The notes under the pieces were generated by a model. It made no database searches. It had not been told where the DNA came from and was given only the letters and a program-made list of their open reading frames with translations. Below, piece after piece: positions 7,384 through 15,967 of a stretch of DNA of 64,000 bases. The translations under genes were made by a program, and so were the position numbers. Each line of letters opens with the position of its first letter. Within the stretch, counting starts at the first letter, position 1. Source of the DNA: Amycolatopsis tucumanensis (GTDB lineage Bacteria > Actinomycetota > Actinomycetes > Mycobacteriales > Pseudonocardiaceae); the NCBI RefSeq assembly GCF_021654135.1, contig NZ_JAKGSD010000009.1, positions 62,001 to 126,000 on the forward strand, read 5' to 3'.

Positions 7384-8666
7384 GGGGTCCTCGCTTCCTC
7401 GGGAACGTGCTCGCGGACGGCTACGTGCAACTGGCTCCACCACACGAACGCGCCGGCGAAGGTGGCGCACGCGACGCCCCAGCCGGACCCGACGGCGCCG
7501 CCGATCGCCGCGCCGGACAGGCCGCCGATCACGTAGAGCGCGGACGCGACTAGCTGGCACCGCATGCTGCGCTTGGCCGCGCCGAGCGCCCGCAGGCCGG
7601 TCGCGGCGCCGCCGATGAAGCTCGCGTTGAAGACGGACAGGGTGGCCGGAATGATCAGCGCCTCGGCGGTGTGCCAGACGTCGCCGAGCACGAGCTCGCC
7701 GAGCCGGTCGTTCAGCACGAGCAGCAGCGCGCCGCCCCACAGCAGCGCGCCGAGCGCCTGGCTCCCGCCGAGGAGCAGGGCGAACGTCGGCAGCCGCCGC
7801 ACGTTGCGGCGCACCACCCTGGCGGCCTCAGGCACCGCGACGAACGCCAGTCCCATCAGGACCGCGACGAACGGCCCGAGCAGCAGCTCCCCGCCGCGCA
7901 CGGTGCCGACCGCCGCCACCCCGGCGATCGCGCCGAGGCCGTACATGCGGATCTGCGAGCCACCGCTGTTGCTGACGTTCTCCACCAGGTAGCGCGGGCC
8001 GAGGTCACGCTGGTCGTGCAGCCACGACCGCACCCCGTCGAGGCTCGGCCGCAGACCCGTCTGCAGGTAGCCGTAGCCTGCGGCGACCGCGGCCGCGCCG
8101 CCCCAGGCCAGCAGGAACGCGACAACGCTGCCGTGCAGGTCGGCCAGCACCATCGCGGGGATCATCGCGACGCCCCACAGGGCGTCGTTGACGAACGCCT
8201 TGCGCCCCTCGCCGGAGGCGAAGAACGCGAACCGCCAGCTGTCCTGCAGCAGCAGCGCGGGCAGGATGACGCCGAGCGCGACGAACGCGGGCCCGAGGCT
8301 CCCACCCACCACGATCCCGAACACCACGCTCAGCAGGCCGGCCAGCGCGCCCACGGCCAGCGCGGTCGCCGACGACCGGGCCACCGCCGCCCGCCACACG
8401 CCGGTGTCCACGCCGCTGAAGCGCACCATCAGCGGATCGGTCGCCAGGCCACGCGAGATGTTGATCAGCACACCATAGGTGACCCAGGCGAGGCTGAAGA
8501 TGCCGAACGCGGTGACGCCCAGCTCGCGCGCGACGTAGATGCCGACGGCGAAGTTCGTCAGGCTCGACACGGCCTGGTCGCCGAGGCCCCAGGACAGCCG
8601 CCCGGCCATCGCGCGCAGCCCGGAGGGCTTCGCGGCGGGTTTGCGGTGGCGGCCGGTGGTGGTCAT
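7380..8666 (-). CDS. Wzx-like polysaccharide/oligosaccharide flippase
   Basis: A 428-residue polytopic membrane protein with about 12 predicted hydrophobic segments. The N terminus (RLSWGLGDQAVSSLTNFAVGIYVAREL) resembles MATE/MOP-superfamily O-antigen flippases, with a long first helix followed by VTAFGIFSLAWV. It is shorter than most Wzx proteins (430-500 residues). In the operon it would move a lipid-linked saccharide across the cytoplasmic membrane. The stop overlaps the glycosyltransferase ATG by 4 bp. No Wzy polymerase is visible nearby. Confidence 0.8.
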   Translation of the reverse strand: MTTTGRHRKPAAKPSGLRAMAGRLSWGLGDQAVSSLTNFAVGIYVARELGVTAFGIFSLAWVTYGVLINISRGLATDPLMVRFSGVDTGVWRAAVARSSATALAVGALAGLLSVVFGIVVGGSLGPAFVALGVILPALLLQDSWRFAFFASGEGRKAFVNDALWGVAMIPAMVLADLHGSVVAFLLAWGGAAAVAAGYGYLQTGLRPSLDGVRSWLHDQRDLGPRYLVENVSNSGGSQIRMYGLGAIAGVAAVGTVRGGELLLGPFVAVLMGLAFVAVPEAARVVRRNVRRLPTFALLLGGSQALGALLWGGALLLVLNDRLGELVLGDVWHTAEALIIPATLSVFNASFIGGAATGLRALGAAKRSMRCQLVASALYVIGGLSGAAIGGAVGSGWGVACATFAGAFVWWSQLHVAVREHVPEEARTP

Positions 8667-8670
8667 GCGA

Positions 8671-9924
8671 TCACCCCGCCACCAGGCCGGCGTCCCGCAG
8701 GGCGTCGGCGGCCGCGGCGACCGCGGCGAAGTCCAGGCCGGACCGGCGGGTGATGTCGAGCAGGTCGTGGTCGCCGTCGGAGAGGTTCAGCACCCACAGC
8801 ATCGCCATCTGGGCCTGCTTGGCGTCGCTGCGGCCGCCGAGCGAGTCGTAGAGCCCGCGCTTGCCCAGCTGCGGCTCGCCGTACGGGCTCAGGTTCGTGT
8901 AGCGGCGGTTGCGGTCCAGCACGGCGAACGCCTCGCGCAGCACGGCGAGCGTGTCCTCCATCGCCACCGGTGACACGAAGTCCGGGTTGTCCGCCGAGGT
9001 GTGGTACTCCGGGTAGCCGGCGTACGGGGTGCGGGTGAGCGAGCCGACGCCGAGGTCGAACCCCGGCGAGCAGAACTGCCGCTCGTCGTAGCCGTACGGC
9101 GAGAAGTCCAAGATCCGGTGTGGACGGTCGCGCAGCACGTGCGCCAGCACCCGGTCGATCTCCGCGTCCCCGCGCCGCGACCGCTTGTACGTCAGGTCGC
9201 CCCGGTCGCCCGCGCAGGCGAGCACGACACCGTGCTTGACCCGCGCGACGTCGTTGCGAGCCAGCCAGGTGATCGCGCCGATCGTGCCCGGCATGAACAG
9301 GAACCGGTAGGTGTACCAGGGGTTCACCAGCGCCTTGGCGAGCGCGATCGCGACCGCGACGCCGGCCAGGTTGTCGTTGGCCAGCGACGGGTGGCAGATG
9401 TGGCAGGACACGATCACCTCGTCGGCGATCTGCCCCGGCACCACGTGCTCGCCGTAGCTGAGGTGCCCGTCGGCCAGCGTGGAGTCGATCCGGACCTCGT
9501 AGTCGCCCTCCGGCAGCGCGTCCAGCGTCTCCTGCGCGAGGCAGAAACCCCACGCCGGCGAGTAGTAGCTGGTGCGGTACGGGACCCAGGACGGGCGGTC
9601 CGGCAGGGTGTGCAGGTGCGGCCGCAGCTCCGCCAGGCTCATCGTCGCCGACACCGGCACGCTGTAGCCGACCACGTGCAGGTTCGACTCGGCGAAGTCG
9701 ACCACGCGCTTGCCGTCGGCGTCGGCGATCCAGGCGTCCCGGATGTTCCACTCCTGCGGCACGGTCCAGTCGAAGACCTGCGTGCCGGTGGGCACCTCGT
9801 GCCGCTCCAGCGGGACGTGCTCCCCGATGACGTCCAGCGTGGCCCGGACGCCGTCGCCCGTGATGCTGCGGCAGAGCGGGTACAACCGCTCCACCAGCGC
9901 GTGCATCCAGGTCCCGTCAAGCAT
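8671..9924 (-). CDS. DUF4910 / aminopeptidase-like (M28-related) protein
   Basis: A 417-residue cytoplasmic protein. The block SCHICHPSLANDNLAG at about residue 170 supplies the H-x2-H and N/D ligands typical of the DUF4910 aminopeptidase-like fold, followed by VAIALAKAL and FLFMPGTIGAITWL. Later YDERQFCSPGFDLGVGSLTR and YPEYHTSADN provide further candidate zinc ligands. Members recur in surface polysaccharide clusters but their reaction is not established; hydrolysis or transfer of an amide on an aminosugar is possible. The ATG at 9924 overlaps the upstream epimerase stop by one base. Confidence 0.8.
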   Translation of the reverse strand: MLDGTWMHALVERLYPLCRSITGDGVRATLDVIGEHVPLERHEVPTGTQVFDWTVPQEWNIRDAWIADADGKRVVDFAESNLHVVGYSVPVSATMSLAELRPHLHTLPDRPSWVPYRTSYYSPAWGFCLAQETLDALPEGDYEVRIDSTLADGHLSYGEHVVPGQIADEVIVSCHICHPSLANDNLAGVAVAIALAKALVNPWYTYRFLFMPGTIGAITWLARNDVARVKHGVVLACAGDRGDLTYKRSRRGDAEIDRVLAHVLRDRPHRILDFSPYGYDERQFCSPGFDLGVGSLTRTPYAGYPEYHTSADNPDFVSPVAMEDTLAVLREAFAVLDRNRRYTNLSPYGEPQLGKRGLYDSLGGRSDAKQAQMAMLWVLNLSDGDHDLLDITRRSGLDFAAVAAAADALRDAGLVAG

Positions 9925-10946
9925 CACACGAACCGCAGGGTGTCGTCGACCGCACCGGCCTCGCGGTGCTGCTTGAGCCGGGCGAGCCGGGTGAAGCTCT
10001 GCTCGAACGAGCGGTGGGTGAGCCCGTGCCGCTGGTAGGCCTCGACCAGCTCGACCGCGCCGTCCTTGACCGACCACTCGCAGGCGAAGCCGGGGATCGC
10101 GGCGCGGAACCGGGAGAAGTCGACCCGGTAGGAGCGCGGGTCGGCGCCGGCCTCGCCGGTGATCCGCAGCCGCGAGCCGGGCACGGCCTCGACGACCTGC
10201 TCGGCGATCTCCGCGACGGTCACGTTGTTCCGCTCGGTGCCGATGTTGAACGCCTTGTCGTGCACGGCTTCCCGGGGCGCGACGAGCGCGGCGGCGAAGG
10301 CCCGCGCGATGTCCTTCGCGTGCACCAGCGGCCGCCACGGCGTGCCGTCGGAGAGCACCAGCACCTCGCCGGACAGGCACGCGTGCCCGACCAGGTTGTT
10401 CAGCACGATGTCCGCGCGCAGCCGCGGAGAGAAGCCGAACGCGGTGGCGTTGCGCAGGTACACCGGGGAGAAGTCGTCGTCGGCCAGCTCGTGCAGGTCG
10501 TCCTCGACCAGCACCTTCGACTCCGCGTACGGCGTCACCGGCCGCAGCGGCGCGTCCTCGTTGACCAGGTCCGCGCCGCCGGAGGCGCCGTACACCGAGC
10601 ACGTCGACGCGTACAGGAAGCGGGACACCCCGGCGTCCTTGGCCAGCCGCGCCAGCCGGACGGCCGCCTTGTGGTTGATCTCGTAGGTCAGCTCGGGCGC
10701 GAGCGCGCCCAGCGGGTCGTTGGACAGCGCCGCCAGGTGGATCACGGCGTCCACACCGGACACCTGTTCCGGCGTCACGTCCCGCAGGTCCACCCGGTGC
10801 CCAGGCGGGTCCTGCGGCGCCGGGCCGAGCACGCACTCGTCGAACAGACCGGAGTCGAGCCCGGTCACCTCGTGGCCGGCGGCGGCGAGCACCGGCGCCA
10901 TCACCGTGCCCAGATACCCCTTGTGCCCGGTCAGCAGCACACGCAT
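9924..10946 (-). CDS. NAD(P)-dependent sugar-nucleotide epimerase/dehydratase (extended SDR)
   Basis: A 340-residue extended short-chain dehydrogenase. The Rossmann motif GHKGYLG is at residues 7-13, YASTCSVYG carries the catalytic Ser/Thr and YAESK the catalytic Tyr and Lys. C-terminal RNATAFGFSPRLR and DGTPWRPLVHAKDIARAF match the sugar-nucleotide epimerase/dehydratase group. With a glucose-1-phosphate cytidylyltransferase upstream, a CDP-sugar 4,6-dehydratase or 4-epimerase/reductase role is likely, but sequence alone does not choose between them. The ATG at 10946 is 3 bp after the PIG-L gene stop. Confidence 0.85.
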   Translation of the reverse strand: MRVLLTGHKGYLGTVMAPVLAAAGHEVTGLDSGLFDECVLGPAPQDPPGHRVDLRDVTPEQVSGVDAVIHLAALSNDPLGALAPELTYEINHKAAVRLARLAKDAGVSRFLYASTCSVYGASGGADLVNEDAPLRPVTPYAESKVLVEDDLHELADDDFSPVYLRNATAFGFSPRLRADIVLNNLVGHACLSGEVLVLSDGTPWRPLVHAKDIARAFAAALVAPREAVHDKAFNIGTERNNVTVAEIAEQVVEAVPGSRLRITGEAGADPRSYRVDFSRFRAAIPGFACEWSVKDGAVELVEAYQRHGLTHRSFEQSFTRLARLKQHREAGAVDDTLRFV

Positions 10947-10949
10947 GAC

Positions 10950-11591
10950 TCAACCCTCCAGCCGGAGACACAGCTTCCTGACGTGGAAGGCCTCCGCGTA
11001 CCGCGCCTGGCACTCGATCCCCCGAATGCGGGCCAGCCCGAGGAACGCCTCCCGGTCGTACCAAGGACGATGTCGCTGCGAGGCGTAGTGCTGTTGCAGC
11101 AATTCGACTTTTTTCTCGGCGAGTTCGTCCCGCAGCGGGACGTAGGCCGACGGCGTGGTCAGGTCGCCGTCCCACTTGACGATCTCGTAGCCGAGGGTGA
11201 GGTGACCGCGGAACGCGGTGGTCACGAGCTCGGCCAGGCCGCGGTGGTCCTGGTGCGCGTCGCCGGTGCGGGGCGCGAGGATCAGGTCCGGATCGGTGCG
11301 CGCCCGCAGCTCCTCGAGCGCGTTCTTGGCCTCGTCCCAGTGCGCGGGCAGCCGGCCGTCCGGCAGCTTCAGCACGGTGACGCCGAGATCCGCGCCGGGG
11401 CAGAACGCCGCGAGCGCGGCCCGTTCCTCGTCCTCGCGCTCGGTGCCGCCACCGGAGAGCACCAGGGCGTCCACCCGCAGTCCGGGGCGGCTCAGCGTGA
11501 GCAGCGTGCCGCCCGCGCCGATCGCGATGTCGTCGCAGTGGGCGCCGAGCACCACGATCCGCTCGAGCCGCTCCGGAACCAGTCCGATCAC
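10950..11591 (-). CDS. PIG-L family N-acetylsugar deacetylase
   Basis: A 213-residue protein with the PIG-L/LmbE zinc motif: AHCDDIAIGAGG near residues 17-28 (normally A-H-P-D-D) and a distal HQDHRG motif. Family members remove acetyl groups from GlcNAc-type substrates such as GlcNAc-PI, GlcNAc-inositol or antibiotic intermediates. The Pro to Cys change in AHPDD is tolerated in some members and leaves the metal-binding His and Asp pair intact. GTG 11591 overlaps the cytidylyltransferase stop by 4 bp. It may free an amine on the operon's sugar for later modification. Confidence 0.87.
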   Translation of the reverse strand: MIGLVPERLERIVVLGAHCDDIAIGAGGTLLTLSRPGLRVDALVLSGGGTEREDEERAALAAFCPGADLGVTVLKLPDGRLPAHWDEAKNALEELRARTDPDLILAPRTGDAHQDHRGLAELVTTAFRGHLTLGYEIVKWDGDLTTPSAYVPLRDELAEKKVELLQQHYASQRHRPWYDREAFLGLARIRGIECQARYAEAFHVRKLCLRLEG

Positions 11592-12376
11592 GCCGGCACT
11601 CGGTCCTTCTCCCACAGCGCCCACGGGCGCACCCCGCGCGTGTAGGCCTCGTCGAGCGCGTAGCGCTCCTTGACGGTGTCCGTCGGCTTCCAGAAGCCGC
11701 GGTAGGGGTAGGCCAGCAGGCGGCCGCGCTTGGCCAGTTCGGCGCACCCGTCGGCGACCAGGTCGCCGTTCTCCGGGATGTGGTCGAACACCTCCTGGCG
11801 CAGCACGAAGTACCCGCCGTTCTCCCACAGCGGCATCTCGCTCACCGCGGTGATCGAACCGACCAGGCCGCCCTCGTCCATCTCCACGCAGTGGAACGAC
11901 GACTGCGGCGGCACGACCATCATCGACGCGCCCGCGTCCGACCGGGAGAACCGCTCGATCATCGACGGCAGCGGCGCGTCGGTGAGCACGTCGGCGTAGT
12001 TGGCGAGGAACATCTCATCACCGTCGAGGTGCTTCCGCACGCGGCGCAGCCGTTCCCCGATCGGCGACTCGATCCCGGTCTGCACGAACGAGATCGTCCA
12101 GTCGGCGATGTCCGTGGACAGCAGTTCCGCCTTGCCGCCGCGCAGCACGAAGTCGTTGGACGTGGTCTCCTCGTAGTTGAGGAAGAAGTCCTTGATGTGG
12201 TGGGCGCCGTAGCCGAGGCACAGGATGAACTCGGTGTGCCCGAAGTGCGCGTAGTAGCGCATGACGTGCCAGATCAGCGGCCGGGGACCGACCATGGCCA
12301 TGGGTTTGGGCACGTCGGAGGCGGTGCCGTTGCGCATCCGCATCCCGTACCCGCCGCAGAACAGGACGACCTTCAC
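11588..12376 (-). CDS. rfbF: Glucose-1-phosphate cytidylyltransferase
   Basis: A 262-residue nucleotidyltransferase close to the usual 257 residues of RfbF/DdhA. The N terminus VVLFCGGYGMRMRNGT has the signature loop, followed by VPKPMAMVGPRPLIWHVMRYYAHFG. The family-specific blocks LCLGYGAHHIKDFFLNYE, FANYADVLTD-like LANYADVLTD and GFWKPTDTVKER are present. It makes CDP-glucose from CTP and glucose-1-phosphate, the first step to CDP-linked 6-deoxy or branched sugars. GTG at 12376 overlaps the C-methyltransferase stop by 4 bp. Confidence 0.92.
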   Translation of the reverse strand: MKVVLFCGGYGMRMRNGTASDVPKPMAMVGPRPLIWHVMRYYAHFGHTEFILCLGYGAHHIKDFFLNYEETTSNDFVLRGGKAELLSTDIADWTISFVQTGIESPIGERLRRVRKHLDGDEMFLANYADVLTDAPLPSMIERFSRSDAGASMMVVPPQSSFHCVEMDEGGLVGSITAVSEMPLWENGGYFVLRQEVFDHIPENGDLVADGCAELAKRGRLLAYPYRGFWKPTDTVKERYALDEAYTRGVRPWALWEKDRVPA

Positions 12377-13611
12377 GTTGGGTTCACCTCGACGATTTCC
12401 AGGCGGGGTATGGGGAAGACGAGCTTGCCGCCCCACTCCCCGACGTAGGACAGCTGCTGGGTCAGTTCGTCCCGCAGGTTCCACGGCAGGACCAGTACGT
12501 AGTCGGGCCGGTCCGCGGCGATGCGCTCCGGCGGCAGGATCGGGATGCGCGTGCCGGGCGTGAACCGGCCGTGCTTGTACGGGTTGCGGTCGACCGTGTA
12601 GGCGAGCAGGTCCGGCCGGATGCCGCAGTGGTTGAGCAGTGTGTTGCCCTTGCCCGGCGCGCCGTAGCCGACCACGGTCCGGCCGTCGTCGGCCGCGTCG
12701 ACGAGGAAGCGCAGCAGGTCGCGGCGCACCTTGGCGACCCGGGCGGCGAACTCGGTGTAGCCCGAGAGCTCGTGCAGCCCGGCGGCTTTTTCCCTGGCCA
12801 GGACGTCGACCATCCGCCCGCTCGGCTCACCGGCGGTCTCCGCGGGCCGGGCCCACAGCCGGATCGACCCGCCGTGCGTCGGCAGCAGCTCGACGTCCAC
12901 AAGGGACAGTCCGCCGGACGCGAGCGCCCGCTGCGCCGAAGCCACCGTGTAGTACTGGAAGTGCTCGTGGTAGATCGTGTCGTACTGGGTCTTCTCGATG
13001 AGCGTCAGCAGGTGCTGCACCTCGATGGACACCCAGCCGTCGTCGGCGACCAGCGCCCGCAGGCCCTTCGTGAAGCCGATGACGTCCGGGATGTGCGCGT
13101 AGACGTTGTTCGCCACCACCAGATCCGCCGGCCCGTGCTCGGCCCGCACCGCCGCCCCGGTCTCCGGCCCGAGGAACGCGGTCAGCGTCGGCACGCCCGC
13201 GTCCCTGGCGGCTTGGCCGACGTTCACCGAGGGCTCCACGCCGAGGCACCGGATGCCCTGTGCCACAACGTGTTTGAGCAGATACCCGTCGTTGCTGGCG
13301 ACCTCGACGACGAACGATTCGCCGTCCAGGCCCAGCCGGTCCACCGCGCCCGCGACGAACCTGCCCGCGTGGTCCACCCAGGATTCCGAATACGACGAGA
13401 AATACGCGTATTCGGTGAATGTCTCCTCCGGCGTGATCAACGGCGGGATCTGTGCGAGCCAGCAATCCGTGCACACCCGCAGGTGCAACGGAAAGGTATT
13501 TTCCGACTCGTCGAGTTGGGCTTCGGTCAGGAACAGCTCACACGGCGGAGTCGCACCGAGATCGACGACACTCGCCAGCCGGGTCGAGCCACAGAGTCGG
13601 CAGGTGGTCAT
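12373..13611 (-). CDS. Sugar-nucleotide C-methyltransferase (TylC3/NovU-type)
   Basis: A 412-residue protein with the three-part layout of NDP-hexose C-methyltransferases. An N-terminal zinc finger has CRLCGS and CTDCWLAQ pairs, a central SAM-binding domain carries VVEVASNDGYLL (about residue 105), and the C-terminal domain has VGYGAPGKGNTLLNHCGI. The catalytic His-Glu-His region YHEHFQYY is intact. Such enzymes methylate C3 of a 4-keto sugar nucleotide to give branched sugars. The ATG at 13611 begins the ten-gene operon. The immediately upstream gene is on the same strand, 84 bp away, so its own promoter in that gap is likely. Confidence 0.92.
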   Translation of the reverse strand: MTTCRLCGSTRLASVVDLGATPPCELFLTEAQLDESENTFPLHLRVCTDCWLAQIPPLITPEETFTEYAYFSSYSESWVDHAGRFVAGAVDRLGLDGESFVVEVASNDGYLLKHVVAQGIRCLGVEPSVNVGQAARDAGVPTLTAFLGPETGAAVRAEHGPADLVVANNVYAHIPDVIGFTKGLRALVADDGWVSIEVQHLLTLIEKTQYDTIYHEHFQYYTVASAQRALASGGLSLVDVELLPTHGGSIRLWARPAETAGEPSGRMVDVLAREKAAGLHELSGYTEFAARVAKVRRDLLRFLVDAADDGRTVVGYGAPGKGNTLLNHCGIRPDLLAYTVDRNPYKHGRFTPGTRIPILPPERIAADRPDYVLVLPWNLRDELTQQLSYVGEWGGKLVFPIPRLEIVEVNPT

Positions 13612-13695
13612 GCCCCCTGATTCGGGAGACGAGAAGGACCTGTTACAGACACCGCGGCCGGTTCCGCCCACCGATCTCGAAATGAGACACGGGAA

Positions 13696-14526
13696 CTACT
13701 TGCGGATCTCCAGCGTGCAGCACTTCGGACCGCCGCCCGCCTTGCGCAGTTCGGAGATGTCGACGAGCACCGGTTCGTAGCCGCGCACCACGAGCCGCTC
13801 AGCGAGGTCCGTGGCTTCCAGCGGCAGCACGACGTTGCGCCCGTCGGAGACGCCGTTGAGACCGAAGCACTCCGCGTCCGCCGCGGTGGCGAGCACGGCG
13901 TCCGGGAACAGGCGCGCCAGGACGCGGCGCGAGCCGGCCGAGAACGCCTCCGGGTAGTAGGCGATGTGGGCCGGCGTCGTGTCCGTGGCCTCGCTCAGCA
14001 CGAACAACGCGGTGTCGAGGTGGTAGTAGCGCGGGTCGGTCAGCCGCAGGGACAACACCGGCACCCCGAGCACCTCCTGCGCTTCGGCGTGCGCGGCGGG
14101 GTCGGTGCGGAACCCGGTGCCGGCGAGCAGCATCCGCCCGGTCCACGCGAAGTCGCCCTCGGCCTCGTTGACGTAGGACGGCATGACGACGTCGCGGTAG
14201 CCGTGCTCGGTGAACCAGCGGCGGAAGTGCTCGGCCTCGGCGGCGCGCTGCGGGGCGCGGAAGCGGGCGCCGAGCACCCGGCCGTCGATCACGGTCCCGG
14301 AGTTCGCGGCGAAGACCATGTCCGGCAGCCCCGGCTGCGGCTCGATCTCCTCGACGGTGTGGCCGAGGCGGCGGTAGGTGTCCCGCAGCTCGCGCCACTG
14401 CGTCATCGCCCGCTCGGCGCTGACCGGTCGCGTCGGGTCCATCCAGGGGTTGATCGCGTAGTCGACGGCGAAGAACCGGGGCGGGCACATGAGGTACCGG
14501 CGGGTGGTCGGAACCCGAGTCGTCAT
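13696..14526 (-). CDS. Dimethylarginine dimethylaminohydrolase-like amidinohydrolase
   Basis: A 276-residue GME (guanidine-modifying) family enzyme. The N terminus has MCPPRFFAVDYAINPWM, DMVFAANSGTVIDG supplies the substrate-binding region, FAWTGRMLLAG follows, the catalytic histidine is in YYHLDTALFVL, and the catalytic cysteine is in GGPKCCTLEI near the C terminus. Related proteins act on dimethylarginine or arginine. The divergent Lrp/AsnC gene supports a role in arginine or ornithine catabolism. The ATG at 14526 is 67 bp from the regulator's start, so they share a control region. Confidence 0.87.
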   Translation of the reverse strand: MTTRVPTTRRYLMCPPRFFAVDYAINPWMDPTRPVSAERAMTQWRELRDTYRRLGHTVEEIEPQPGLPDMVFAANSGTVIDGRVLGARFRAPQRAAEAEHFRRWFTEHGYRDVVMPSYVNEAEGDFAWTGRMLLAGTGFRTDPAAHAEAQEVLGVPVLSLRLTDPRYYHLDTALFVLSEATDTTPAHIAYYPEAFSAGSRRVLARLFPDAVLATAADAECFGLNGVSDGRNVVLPLEATDLAERLVVRGYEPVLVDISELRKAGGGPKCCTLEIRK

Positions 14527-14593
14527 GAGATCACGGTATGTCTCGATTCAGGGACAATCAATCGCTGTTTCTTGCTCATCCACCTGCTAAACA

Positions 14594-15046
14594 TTGCGTG
14601 TGAACTCGCTCGACCAGCAGATCGTTTCGTGCCTCGTGACGAACGCGCGCGCCAGCTACGCCGAGATCGGGAAGGTCGTCGGGCTGTCCGCGCCGGCGGT
14701 CAAACGCCGCGTGGACCGGCTGCTGGAAACCGGGGTGCTGCGCGGCTTCACCGCGGTCGTCGACCCGGAGGCGCTGGGCCGGGGCACCGAGGCGTTCGTC
14801 GAGGTGCACTGCCGCGGCAACATCTCCCCGGCTCGCATCCGCGCGCGGCTGGAACCGCTGCCCGAGGTCGTCGCCGCCTACACGGTGACCGGTGCGGCGG
14901 ACGCCATCGTGCACCTGCGCGCCGCCGACATCCACCAGCTCGAAACGGCACTGGAGCGGCTGCGCGGGCTGGAGATCGTCGACCGCACGGTGTCCACCGT
15001 CGTGCTGTCCCGGCTCCTTGAGCGCCCGCCCAACCCCGCGACATGA
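14594..15046 (+). CDS. Lrp/AsnC family transcriptional regulator
   Basis: About 150 residues: an N-terminal helix-turn-helix (LDQQIVSCLVTNARASYAEIGKVVGLSAPAVKRRVDRLL) followed by the RAM ligand-binding domain with the TGAADAIVHL segment. A TTG at 14594 and a GTG at 14600 are both in frame; neither has a clear Shine-Dalgarno, so a leaderless or short-leader transcript is possible. Divergent arrangement with the amidinohydrolase gene suggests it controls that gene. The stop overlaps the ATG of the enoyl-CoA hydratase gene by 4 bp. Confidence 0.88.
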   Translation: MRVNSLDQQIVSCLVTNARASYAEIGKVVGLSAPAVKRRVDRLLETGVLRGFTAVVDPEALGRGTEAFVEVHCRGNISPARIRARLEPLPEVVAAYTVTGAADAIVHLRAADIHQLETALERLRGLEIVDRTVSTVVLSRLLERPPNPAT

Positions 15047-15819
15047 TGGCGGGCATGACCGAACGCATCGTGACCGAGCGGCGCGGCAGGGTCGCGGTGA
15101 TCACCGTCGACGCCCCGCAGCGGCGGAACTCGCTGACCCTGGCGCTTTCCACCGACCTCGCCCAGGCCGTGGCCGAAGCCGAGCAGGACCAGGGCGTGCA
15201 CGCGCTGGTCGTCACCGGCACCCCGCCCGCGTTCTGCGCCGGAGCCGACCTCACGACGCTGGGCAGTGCGCAGGAGGAGGGCCTGCGCGCGGTGTACGAG
15301 GGCTTCCTCGCGGTGGCGCGGTCGCCATTGCCGACGATCGCGGCGGTCGGCGGCGCGGCCGTCGGCGCCGGGCTGAACCTCGCGCTGGCCGCGGACGTCC
15401 GCCTCGCCGGCCCGCGCGCGAAGTTCATCCCGCGGTTCCTCGAACTCGGCCTGCACCCCGGCGGCGGTTTCACCTGGATGTTGCAGCGCGCGGTGGGTAT
15501 CCAGCGGGCACGGGCGATGACCTTGTTCGGCCAGTCCCTCGACGCCGCGGCGGCGGAGGCGGCCGGGCTGGTGTTGCGCACCGTGGACGGCGACCACGAC
15601 GACCTGCTGGAGGCGGCATTGGAACTGGCGGAACCGGCGGCGAACGCACCGCGCGAGGTCGTGCTCGCGACCAAGCTGTCGATGCGGCAAACCTCGACCA
15701 TGGCCGAGCATTCCCGCGCAGTGGACACCGAGATCGAGCCGCAGCTGAAGTCCCTGAATTCCCCCGACTTCGCAGAACGGCTCGCTTCGATGCAGGCCAC
15801 GATCACCACGCGGAAGTAG
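15043..15819 (+). CDS. Enoyl-CoA hydratase/isomerase family protein
   Basis: A 258-residue crotonase. VDAPQRRNSLTLALSTDL begins the fold, TGTPPAFCAGADLTTL forms the first oxyanion-hole strand, and AAVGGAAVGAGLNLALAADVRLAGPRAKF supplies the second. FLELGLHPGGGFTWMLQRAVG carries the acidic catalytic position. The ATG at 15043 overlaps the regulator's stop; ATG 15055 (MTERIV) is an equally plausible start. Exact substrate not deducible. Confidence 0.88.
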   Translation: MMAGMTERIVTERRGRVAVITVDAPQRRNSLTLALSTDLAQAVAEAEQDQGVHALVVTGTPPAFCAGADLTTLGSAQEEGLRAVYEGFLAVARSPLPTIAAVGGAAVGAGLNLALAADVRLAGPRAKFIPRFLELGLHPGGGFTWMLQRAVGIQRARAMTLFGQSLDAAAAEAAGLVLRTVDGDHDDLLEAALELAEPAANAPREVVLATKLSMRQTSTMAEHSRAVDTEIEPQLKSLNSPDFAERLASMQATITTRK

Positions 15820-15824
15820 ACGCT

Positions 15825-15847
15825 ACCGTAAGTTACAGGTAACCGGT
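15825..15847. promoter_or_regulatory. Imperfect palindrome upstream of korA
   Basis: An ACCG...GTTAC-AG-GTAAC.CGGT inverted repeat lies about 120 bp before korA and just after the enoyl-CoA hydratase gene. The inner GTTAC/GTAAC arms are perfect and the outer ACCG/CGGT arms are offset by a few bases. It could be a dimeric-regulator operator for korAB. No family-specific consensus was recognised. Confidence 0.35.
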
Positions 15848-15967
15848 ATCACACCGCCGATTCTCGTCACAGAACGACAAGTAAGGTGGAGGTATCGGCG
15901 GAAGTGTGCCCACCGGCCACGTGTCGACGAGGACGCAGCCTGTCGGGAGAGAGGGATTCTCTGACCC

